Shown here piece after piece: positions 33,045 through 39,267 of a stretch of 64,000 nt of DNA. Under the pieces are notes generated by a model. That model searched no databases, was not told the origin of the DNA, and worked only from the letters and a program-made list of their open reading frames with translations. Made by a program: the position numbers and the translations under genes. This stretch comes from Bdellovibrio bacteriovorus HD100 (GTDB taxonomy: Bacteria; Bdellovibrionota; Bdellovibrionia; Bdellovibrionales; Bdellovibrionaceae), in contig NC_005363.1 of assembly GCF_000196175.1 (NCBI RefSeq), forward strand, positions 1,240,001 through 1,304,000, read 5' to 3'. Each line of letters opens with the position of its first letter. Position 1 is the first letter of the stretch.

Positions 33045-33572
33045 CTATTTCGTGAAATGCATTTTGTCGGTGTAGTGACGCAGTTCCTGGATGCTTTCGC
33101 GGATGTCTTCCAGGGCGCGGTGTTTATTGGCCTTCTGGTAAACGTATTTGAACTTATTGTTGATGATCACTTTCCAGGAAGACACATCCACCATCCGATA
33201 GTGCAGGCGTCCGGCAAATTCCGGCATGTACTTGTTGATGAAAAGACGGTCCTGCATGATCGAATTGCCGGCAAGAACAGGTTTATCCTTGGGATCCGGG
33301 AAATGCTTTTTAACCATATCCACAAGCTTGGCTTCGACCTGGTCGGGATCCATTCCGTTAGGCACCTTAGCGGTCAAGCCGGATTTTTTGTGGTGCTCGG
33401 TATTCCAGGCGTCCATGCTGTCCAGATATTTCTGGGGCTGTTTCACCACGGTTTCGAAAGTTTCGAGTTCTTTGAAGTTTAGATCCGTGACGATGGCCGC
33501 CACTTCGATGATCACTTCCTTCTCGACATCAAGACCGGTCATCTCCATGTCGATCCAAAAGAGCTTGTTCAT
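33045..33572 (-). CDS. orn: Oligoribonuclease
   Basis: A 175-residue DEDDh exonuclease that degrades 2-5-mer RNA and pGpG. All catalytic acids are visible: Asp and Glu in FWIDMEMTGLD, Asp in NSIMQDRLFINKYMPE, and His/Asp in KHRALEDIRESIQEL. The length is near that of E. coli Orn (181). The ATG at 33572 has AGGAA as SD. pGpG removal links it to cyclic-di-GMP turnover, which is important in Bdellovibrio, but nothing here shows a specific connection. Confidence 0.95.
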   Translation of the reverse strand: MNKLFWIDMEMTGLDVEKEVIIEVAAIVTDLNFKELETFETVVKQPQKYLDSMDAWNTEHHKKSGLTAKVPNGMDPDQVEAKLVDMVKKHFPDPKDKPVLAGNSIMQDRLFINKYMPEFAGRLHYRMVDVSSWKVIINNKFKYVYQKANKHRALEDIRESIQELRHYTDKMHFTK

Positions 33573-33648
33573 GAGAGTTCCTATTCTAGGGCGCCACGCG
33601 CCCGGATACTCTCTATGATGAGGGATTTGCGTGGGGGAGACAAGGCCT

Positions 33649-34056
33649 TTAGGCCTTCTTTTGCTCCATCCCAGTTTTTAAGGCGCGTTCCACCGTGGAA
33701 ATGAGCGAGTTTTCATCCCAGGGCTTGTCAATAAAGGCATAGACGCCCAATCTTTGAGCTTCCAGCACCATGTCCTTCTGCCCATAGCCGGTGTGTATGA
33801 TGAACGGGATCTGAAGGCCGTTTTCACGCATCCACTTCAGAACTTCCAGGCCGGATTTTTTAGGCATCTTTTCATCAGAAAGAACGGCGTCGAACTGCCG
33901 GGTTTTTAGCAGGTCAATGCCTTCGATGCCATTGTTGGCCCGATGAATTTCCGAGGTGCTGCCTTCTAGGATGGCCGAGAGGACTTCCAGCAGTTCGAAT
34001 TCGTCATCGATGATAAGCAGGCGCCCTTTGGAGGTTTCGGAAATTGTGTTGATCAT
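33649..34056 (-). CDS. Single-domain response regulator
   Basis: A 135-residue CheY-like receiver. Key residues: Asp17/Asp18 (LLIIDDE), phospho-accepting Asp61 (AVLSDEKMP), Thr in IIHTGYG and Lys in AFIDKPW. There is no output domain. No kinase is adjacent. ATG 34056 is chosen: the frame extends to a TTG at 34107, but that part would overlap a well-formed promoter whose start site coincides with ATG 34056. The short inverted repeat at 33642-33657 spans the stop codon. Confidence 0.88.
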   Translation of the reverse strand: MINTISETSKGRLLIIDDEFELLEVLSAILEGSTSEIHRANNGIEGIDLLKTRQFDAVLSDEKMPKKSGLEVLKWMRENGLQIPFIIHTGYGQKDMVLEAQRLGVYAFIDKPWDENSLISTVERALKTGMEQKKA

Positions 34057-34091
34057 TGGATCATTATGCCGGAAAAGTGCAGTAAGGTCAT
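34054..34091 (-). promoter_or_regulatory. Leaderless promoter of the response regulator (ATGACC-17-CATAAT-6-ATG)
   Basis: Minus strand: ATGACC (34091-34086), 17-bp spacer, CATAAT (34068-34063), 6 nt, ATG (34056). The -10 matches 5 of 6 and the -35 matches 4 of 6. The predicted +1 is the A of ATG, and there is no SD. Confidence 0.6.
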
Positions 34092-34116
34092 CGCACTCTA
34101 TCGTCAATTTTTTTTA

Positions 34117-34144
34117 ATCGAACCCCCTGAGCAGGGGATTCGAT
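34117..34144. other. Strong hairpin without a proper U tract
   Basis: ATCGAA-CCCCCTGAGCAGGGGA-TTCGAT folds into an almost perfect stem. The T run lies on its 5' side on the plus strand, so it is not a standard terminator for either strand. It sits between the end of the HMA gene and the response-regulator promoter. Confidence 0.55.
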
Positions 34145-34156
34145 GACTCCACAATC

Positions 34157-34432
34157 TTACTTGGATTTTGAAGAGTTGATGATCTTGTATTCTCCGGCTT
34201 TGGAAATCGCCGCCTGAATCTGATCTTGAGAAATCGTTGAACCGGCTTTAGGTGAGACAATCACTTTACCGACAGTAACATCACATTTTTCCAGGCCATC
34301 CATTTTGCACACCTGTGCTTTGATGGATTTTGCACAGGATCCGCAGTGCATGCCTTCAACCTCATAGGTGATGGTTTCAGCCAGGGCCGTTTGGGACAGT
34401 AGCAGGGCAGTTACAGCCAAAAGTTTCTTCAT
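34157..34432 (-). CDS. Exported heavy-metal-associated (HMA) domain protein
   Basis: A 91-residue protein: signal peptide MKKLLAVTALLLSQTALA, then one HMA domain (ITYEVEGMHCGSCAKSIKAQ with the metal-binding CxxC, and LEKCDVTVGKVIVSPK). HMA domains bind Cu(I) or similar metals. Cytosolic CopZ-like chaperones lack a signal peptide, so this would be a periplasmic metal binder or delivery protein. No P-type ATPase is in the window. ATG 34432 is preferred (SD GGAGACCCC region); the longer frame upstream would place 14 polar residues before the signal peptide. Confidence 0.85.
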   Translation of the reverse strand: MKKLLAVTALLLSQTALAETITYEVEGMHCGSCAKSIKAQVCKMDGLEKCDVTVGKVIVSPKAGSTISQDQIQAAISKAGEYKIINSSKSK

Positions 34433-34551
34433 TTTGGGGTCTCCTTGATGGTGCAAAGACATTATACCCATCAAAACCGGCGGGCTAGGGCTTTATTTGC
34501 CCAAAAAGAGGGCATAGGACACCATGATATTAAGTTTTTTTAAAAATAATG

Positions 34552-34580
34552 TTGTCAGGGGTGTCCGACTTGGCTATAAA
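34552..34580 (+). promoter_or_regulatory. Promoter of tRNA-Asp
   Basis: TTGTCA (34552-34557), exactly 17 bp, TATAAA (34575-34580). The predicted transcript start is 34587, 14 nt before the mature tRNA. Confidence 0.8.
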
Positions 34581-34600
34581 AGATTCTCCGAAACGCCACT

Positions 34601-34677
34601 GGGGTGGTAGTTAAGTTGGTTATAACGTCCGCCTGTCACGCGGAAGGCCGCGGGTTCGAGTCCCGTCCACCCCGCCA
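34601..34677 (+). tRNA. tRNA-Asp (GTC)
   Basis: A 77-nt cloverleaf with encoded CCA. The acceptor stem is GGGGTGG / CCACCCC, the discriminator base is G as expected for tRNA-Asp, the anticodon loop reads CCTGTCACG (anticodon GTC), and the T arm is CGGGTTCGAGTCCCG. It has its own promoter upstream and a hairpin terminator downstream. Confidence 0.97.
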
Positions 34678-34702
34678 TTTTTTCCAAAAAGTGGCTAAAA
34701 TT

Positions 34703-34728
34703 ACCGAAGCAAAGTCTTCGGTTTTTTT
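34703..34728 (+). terminator. Terminator of tRNA-Asp
   Basis: ACCGAAG-CAAAGT-CTTCGGT followed by TTTTTTT. It may also serve the convergent binding-protein gene, though the minus-strand U tract is weak. Confidence 0.85.
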
Positions 34729-34739
34729 ATGCCCAAAAA

Positions 34740-35483
34740 TCAATCAACATACGTGCTGCCGTACTTTTTAAACAAGGCCTTCATTTTTCCCGAACTTTTG
34801 ATTTCATCGATTGCTTTGTCTACTTCCTTCTTCGTGATTCGCCCTTTGCGACTGATTGAGCAGACAATGGGGTAGTCTGTAAGAAAAAGTGCTTCGCGGT
34901 TTTTTGCAATACTGGGATTTTCAAGACGGAAATAATCGAAAAAAATTTGATCTGTGACGACGTACTGGATACGGCCATTGAGCAGTTTTTTTAGATTTCC
35001 TTCTTCGGATAGACTGTCTTCGCGTAGAATTTTGCCAGATGCAAAGTAAGGATCGAGCTTGGGGTAGACATACTGAAGCATCGTTCCGATTGTTTTGCCT
35101 TGCATATCGCTTATTTTTTTGGGCATCGGTGTCGGGCCAATAATAACTTCTTTTTTGTTAAAAAGAACTTCGGAGAAATCTAATTTTTTAACTCCGTCAT
35201 CCCAGATTTTGCTTGTATAGCAGAGGACATCCATTTGACCTGTCAGCATGTATCTGTTGAGTCGATAACGAGTCACGACACTGAAGTTTGCGGTACGTCC
35301 CATAGCCTCTGCCAAAGCACTGACATAGTCGACGATAAGGCCGTCCACTTTTCCTTTTTTTTCAATCAAAAGAGGTGGTGCCAGTCCAGCAGGAATTGCG
35401 GCGCGAAGTTCAGTCTCCGTTTTTGCCTGCGCTGAATGTGCCAGGATAAAAAAAGATAGGAAGTACAGCAGCTTCGTTTTCAT
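34740..35483 (-). CDS. Orphan SBP_bac_3-type periplasmic binding protein
   Basis: A 247-residue exported protein with signal peptide (MKTKLLYFLSFFILAHSAQA). The mature domain is a clear family 3 amino-acid-type binding protein in order and length: LRAAIPAGLAPPLL, KVDGLIVDYVSALAEAMGR, the aromatic/basic pocket region YRLNRYMLTGQMDVLCYTS, KKISDMQGKTIGTM, and the KEVDKAIDEIKSSGKMKALFKKYG terminus. No transporter partners lie nearby. TTGGAGT is the SD. Ligand unknown; sensing or scavenging of prey-derived amino acids is possible but not shown. Confidence 0.82.
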   Translation of the reverse strand: MKTKLLYFLSFFILAHSAQAKTETELRAAIPAGLAPPLLIEKKGKVDGLIVDYVSALAEAMGRTANFSVVTRYRLNRYMLTGQMDVLCYTSKIWDDGVKKLDFSEVLFNKKEVIIGPTPMPKKISDMQGKTIGTMLQYVYPKLDPYFASGKILREDSLSEEGNLKKLLNGRIQYVVTDQIFFDYFRLENPSIAKNREALFLTDYPIVCSISRKGRITKKEVDKAIDEIKSSGKMKALFKKYGSTYVD

Positions 35484-35585
35484 ACTCCAAGTTTATTAGA
35501 GAGTTGAGATGTCGCAAGGTTTAATTTGAATGATGCAATATCTTTTTTGTTTAGACAGTTGATTGCGATAAACAACAGGATGTTG

Positions 35586-35614
35586 TTGTCACAATGGCCA
35601 AAATCAGGTGATAT
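35586..35614 (+). promoter_or_regulatory. Candidate promoter of the GGCT-like gene
   Basis: TTGTCA (35586-35591), 17 bp, TGATAT (35609-35614). The -35 is identical to that of tRNA-Asp. It would give a leader of about 78 nt. Confidence 0.4.
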
Positions 35615-35698
35615 TAAAAGCCAAATGACTTGGATCCGGGATACACTGCAAGAGCTTTGAGCTAAGAACTGATACTTAGAAGCAGAAGGAAATCAAAT

Positions 35699-36232
35699 AT
35701 GGACGCCCATTACGGAAAAGTGATGCAAGCTAGAAATCAAATTCAAGGAACCGGAAGCAAATTGTATTTTGCTTATTCGGGGGTTTTGGATCGCCAGGCT
35801 TTCGAGGTTTGGGCGGAAGAGCATAGCTACCAGTTTTTCGTACTGCCCGAGGGGCTGGTGGCTGAAGCAAAAGGTGTCGATTTGGTTTTTGATTTTCCTT
35901 CGCGTTGGTGGGGTGGGCGTGTTGCCGGGTTGGTCGCCAAAGAAGGCTCGTCTGTCTTTGGAAGGTTATTTGAAATTCCGGAAAAAGAATGGCCCATTAT
36001 TCAGCATAAAGAAGGTGTCGTGACTGGGATGTCAGTTGAGACGACTCTGCGTGTTTCCGTCGACGGGCAAGAGTTTGAAGCGACGGCCTTTGTGACGTCA
36101 CCGAGTCGTCGCAGTCTTGATGGTCCTGTCAGTGAACGTTATCTCGAGGCATTGGTAAGAGGAGCCCGGGCTTCGGGTTTGCCAGAGGCGTATGTGGCCT
36201 CATTGCCAGCTAAAGCTCGAGACAACCCTTAA
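35699..36232 (+). CDS. Gamma-glutamylcyclotransferase-like (AIG2/GGCT fold) protein
   Basis: A 177-residue protein. KLYFAYSGVLDRQAFEVW matches the FAYGSNL-type phosphate-loop start of the GGCT fold, though with SG in place of GS; FDFPSRWWGGRVAGLVAKEGSSVFGRLFEIPEKEWPII fits the family core, and the Glu in QHKEGVV is at the place of the catalytic acid. GGCT enzymes release 5-oxoproline from gamma-glutamyl compounds. The altered loop makes activity uncertain. AGAAGGAA is the SD. Confidence 0.65.
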   Translation: MDAHYGKVMQARNQIQGTGSKLYFAYSGVLDRQAFEVWAEEHSYQFFVLPEGLVAEAKGVDLVFDFPSRWWGGRVAGLVAKEGSSVFGRLFEIPEKEWPIIQHKEGVVTGMSVETTLRVSVDGQEFEATAFVTSPSRRSLDGPVSERYLEALVRGARASGLPEAYVASLPAKARDNP

Positions 36233-36295
36233 TACCCGCGTCTCACTTTGCAACAGAAGCTCCGTATTTCAATTTAAGACATAACAAATTTGGAG

Positions 36296-36313
36296 GGCGC
36301 CTTTTGGCGCCTT
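36296..36313 (+). terminator. Hairpin, likely terminator after the GGCT-like gene
   Basis: GGCGCC-TTTT-GGCGCC followed by only a short T stretch. Confidence 0.45.
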
Positions 36314-36397
36314 CGACAGTTCTTGCCGTGTATAAACAAGCTTTATTGCAGTTGATGCTGGAATGACTCTCGCAGTGTAAATGGGCAGAGGTGCCCT

Positions 36398-36913
36398 ATG
36401 AAAAGAGTCTTGTTGGCAACTGTCTTAATTTTGAACTTCTCCGTTTTCCACGCCCACGCGAACCTGCTGCCTTTCACTCAGGATGTTAACGTCGGTGAGA
36501 ACTCCGTCGCGGTTTCAAAAATTAAGTTTAGCAAACGCGCTGACGCCGGTTCATTCTGTCACACTCTGGGCAAACAACTTGGCTTGAATATGAAACTGGC
36601 GGACCTTGAAGAGGTTATACAAGTTGCGGCATTCGGCAAACCCCAAGTGGACAGTGTGATGGTGCAGATTAAAAAGAAAGATGGCTCTGTTGATACAGCT
36701 ATCGTCGCCTGGGACAACAAGAAAAAGATCAAAATCGACAAAGAGAATCCAGCGAACGTTGATACTCATCTCGTACTTAGAATTCGTGGCGGCGACGGCG
36801 TCGTTAGGGAAACAACCCTCAAAGAACTGAAAGAGTTAGGGGCCGTCGACTATCAGGATCGACCTATTGATAAGCTTCCGGCCTTTTGCGTTCACGATAT
36901 TAAAAAACAATAG
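36398..36913 (+). CDS. Secreted protein of unknown function (171 aa)
   Basis: A 171-residue protein with signal peptide (MKRVLLATVLILNFSVFHAHA). The mature part is Lys-rich and contains two cysteines (GSFCHTL and PAFCVHD) that could pair. No family recognised. AGAGG serves as SD. It converges on the next secreted protein gene; the short palindrome AATAGCC-G-GGCTATT (36909-36923) spans both stop codons. Confidence 0.7.
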   Translation: MKRVLLATVLILNFSVFHAHANLLPFTQDVNVGENSVAVSKIKFSKRADAGSFCHTLGKQLGLNMKLADLEEVIQVAAFGKPQVDSVMVQIKKKDGSVDTAIVAWDNKKKIKIDKENPANVDTHLVLRIRGGDGVVRETTLKELKELGAVDYQDRPIDKLPAFCVHDIKKQ

Positions 36914-36918
36914 CCGGG

Positions 36919-37449
36919 CTATTTACAGTGCGCCTTTGAGCTAAGAACAAGCGCCCGCGCTTGTTCTTCTGTGCTGGCGGTGCCAATTGAGCAGGTATCC
37001 GCCCCATCCAATCGAACTGCATACACCACTTCCACACCCGACATTCCATCTTCAGTGGCTTCAGACAGGCGATAGATAAAGCCAATCCACTGCAATGATC
37101 CGCTGCCGTCTTCCGAAGAATTCGTTTTACGGTACATCCATTCCACTTCAGTTGACGCCACGTCATGGAAGGAATACGGGTTGTTAAGGGCAATCTGCTG
37201 CCCACCGTAAGCCAGCTCCGGATGATAGCGTAGGTCGCCGCCGGTGATATTCAGTTGATACCCGCCAAAGCCCTTGCATTCGGCATCATAGAAATCAATC
37301 GGGGACTGTTGGGTTGCCGCGCTGACTTCAATGCACTCCGTGGTTAGATTGGTAAATACGCTGCCAACGGTGACTTGCTGGCCTGTCTCGGCGAAGGCCG
37401 TCAGAGCTGTCGTTGAAATAATTGCTATTGAAGAAAGAAGCTGTTTCAT
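36919..37449 (-). CDS. Secreted protein of unknown function (176 aa)
   Basis: A 176-residue protein with signal peptide (MKQLLSSIAIISTTALTAFA). The mature chain has four cysteines (TTECIEV, DAECKGF, ADTCSIG and a C-terminal AHCK), suggesting disulfides. No recognised domain. ATG 37449 has AAAGGA as SD; the frame stays open for another 150 codons upstream but that part lacks an SD and coding character and is rejected. Confidence 0.72.
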   Translation of the reverse strand: MKQLLSSIAIISTTALTAFAETGQQVTVGSVFTNLTTECIEVSAATQQSPIDFYDAECKGFGGYQLNITGGDLRYHPELAYGGQQIALNNPYSFHDVASTEVEWMYRKTNSSEDGSGSLQWIGFIYRLSEATEDGMSGVEVVYAVRLDGADTCSIGTASTEEQARALVLSSKAHCK

Positions 37450-37656
37450 CGGTTGTTCCTTTACGGTTGCTGAGTTCCTGATGAACTGTTTATTGCGCCT
37501 AATAAGAAAATACGAGCCGAACTTAAGGCTCCTGCTGAGTGACAGCAACATTTTGTGTGCACACATCAGACCTTCAAGGGGGCTTTTTATTTGTCTTCCT
37601 GTAGTGGTGTCGTTACAATTCCTCGAAATTAGACCTGTCTTTTGTAAAGGACTGAT

Positions 37657-37794
37657 ATGGACACGCCTCAGGATTCCGAGATCGCAGAAAGAGAAGTACG
37701 TCGCAAAACCCTTTGGGTGATAGGATTGACCTTCATATTGCCGGTACTGATCACTTTGTGCGGCATCTATTACGTCGTGTCCACTGGGAAATAG
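37657..37794 (+). CDS. Small single-pass membrane protein (45 aa)
   Basis: A 45-codon frame with a good SD (AAAGGA, 6 nt before ATG 37657). The product has a charged N-terminus (MDTPQDSEIAEREVRRKT) and one strong hydrophobic helix (LWVIGLTFILPVLITLCGI) followed by YYVVSTGK. The basic RR before the helix suggests N-in topology. It lies alone between the secreted-protein gene and the SDR gene. Function unknown. Confidence 0.6.
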   Translation: MDTPQDSEIAEREVRRKTLWVIGLTFILPVLITLCGIYYVVSTGK

Positions 37795-37911
37795 TTCTGT
37801 TAAATCCTCCGACCGAGCTTTTGGTGTGAACACAACAACGACGATGTCCGTAAATGGCCAGTATTTTAAGTTGAAATATCTTAGCCTGCCTTGGATCAAC
37901 CAGGAGGTTTT

Positions 37912-38649
37912 ATGGATTTCAAAGGAAAGAATGTTTTTATCACCGGAGCCAACCGCGGGATCGGTGCCGCTTTAGTAGGGGCCTGCCTCAATCGGGGAGT
38001 CGCCAAGGTTTACGCTGCCGCCAGAGATAAAAACAAATTACCGAAAAACGATGACCCGCGTGTCGTTCCCGTTCAACTGGATATCACCAACCGGGAGCAA
38101 ATAAACGAAGCCGTGTCTGCCGCCGCCGACGTGCAGATCCTGATCAACAATGCCGGCACTCTTCATGCCGGAAGTTTTTTGGAAGGGAATAGGGACGGCT
38201 TCCTCCGTGACATGCAGGTAAACTATTTCTCGACGATGGATGTGATGACGGCCTTCGTTCCTGTGCTTAAGCGCAACTGCGACGGTCGTATCGTGAATAT
38301 CGTGTCGATAGCCAAGTTCGTGAACTTTCCCTTTATCGCGGGATATTCGGCTTCCAAAGCGGCACTTTATTCGATGACTCAGGCGGCTCGAATCGAACTT
38401 AGTCCGTACTGTATTGCCGTTCATGCTGTGAATCCGGGTGCCATCGATACGGACATGAATAAAGGTGCCGAGATGGACATGACCTCTCCGGTCGAGGTTG
38501 CAGACAGTATCTTGGCCCACGTCGAAAAAGAGATTTTGGATATTGTTCCGGACAAGATAGGTCAGGCGATGTTCAAAGTGTGGCAGGAGTCTCCAGTGGG
38601 GTTGGAGAACCTGGCTAAAGATATGTATTTTAAAAAGCCGGTCCCCTGA
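37912..38649 (+). CDS. Short-chain dehydrogenase/reductase
   Basis: A 245-residue SDR. TGANRGIG (residues about 11-18) is the cofactor motif, LINNAG is present, and the catalytic set is IVNIVS and YSASKAAL. The AARDKNKL segment after strand 2 suggests NADP(H). NPGAIDTDMNKGAEM is the substrate-lid area. AGGAGG gives a strong SD for ATG 37912; the GAT/ATG-like start further upstream is not used. The substrate is unknown. It differs clearly from the SDR at 4251. Confidence 0.88.
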   Translation: MDFKGKNVFITGANRGIGAALVGACLNRGVAKVYAAARDKNKLPKNDDPRVVPVQLDITNREQINEAVSAAADVQILINNAGTLHAGSFLEGNRDGFLRDMQVNYFSTMDVMTAFVPVLKRNCDGRIVNIVSIAKFVNFPFIAGYSASKAALYSMTQAARIELSPYCIAVHAVNPGAIDTDMNKGAEMDMTSPVEVADSILAHVEKEILDIVPDKIGQAMFKVWQESPVGLENLAKDMYFKKPVP

Positions 38650-38768
38650 ACTTCTTATAGGCAGAAAGTCTCTGAACAATCTGCTGACTTGAGGGGTGCT
38701 AATAGGTCGACGCAGGATTCAGGGGGATCGGGGTTCCTATTCACCTTCGATCAGTGCCGATGGCAGAG

Positions 38769-39086
38769 TTACTCAGAATAGAGCAATGTGTAACCTTTCA
38801 GCTTGCACTCCAGATCCAGAGCGAAGGCCTCTTGAAACCAGCCACTGTGGAACGAACCATTGTTGATATAAAGGTAAACATCCTGATGAAAAGGCCCGAT
38901 TTGTCCTTGGGCTCCTTTGCGGATTTCGCCAGCGAGCAGAGTGCCCGCCAGTACGGGAGAAGACGGGAAGTCGCTTCGGCTGCCATAGGTGGCTGCGATC
39001 TCAGTTGTTTCGTGATCGCAGGCGGCTGAAGCCGCTGTTGAAAGCACCATCGTCGTCATTGCAAGCAGGATTCTTGAATATTTCAT
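38769..39086 (-). CDS. Small secreted protein of unknown function (105 aa)
   Basis: A 105-residue protein with signal peptide (MKYSRILLAMTTMVLSTAASA) and two cysteines in the mature part (AACDHE, LECKLK), likely forming one disulfide. Rich in aromatic and Gly residues near DVYLYINNGSFHSGWF. No family recognised. AAAGG is the SD. Its size and cysteine layout are like the other small secreted proteins of this region (42036, 50677), but I see no clear sequence similarity. Confidence 0.65.
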   Translation of the reverse strand: MKYSRILLAMTTMVLSTAASAACDHETTEIAATYGSRSDFPSSPVLAGTLLAGEIRKGAQGQIGPFHQDVYLYINNGSFHSGWFQEAFALDLECKLKGYTLLYSE

Positions 39087-39250
39087 TCTTTTACCTTTGC
39101 TGGTTTTGCCGCCTCAGGATTTACCCTCGCTTCTGGTGGAGCTCAAGTCAGAATTTTGTCTGGAGATGGGAATATATAAGGAGTACACGGTCTTATCTGT
39201 GAGTTTACATCGTATTTTGAGTCTATGTCTCGAGCCACACTTATTAAATT

Positions 39251-39267
39251 CCGATAAGTCAGATATG
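39251..39267 (+). promoter_or_regulatory. CCGATAAG-N6-ATG element of the propeller lipoprotein gene
   Basis: CCGATAAG (39251-39258), 6 nt (TCAGAT), ATG (39265). It is identical in octamer and spacing to the elements at 21887 and 23770. TCGAGC lies 17 bp upstream of GATAAG. No SD is present. Confidence 0.45.

Noticed and set aside
39097-39264. N-terminal extension of the propeller lipoprotein by 56 residues.
   Set aside because: It would place polar sequence before the signal peptide and lipobox, and lies upstream of the CCGATAAG element.
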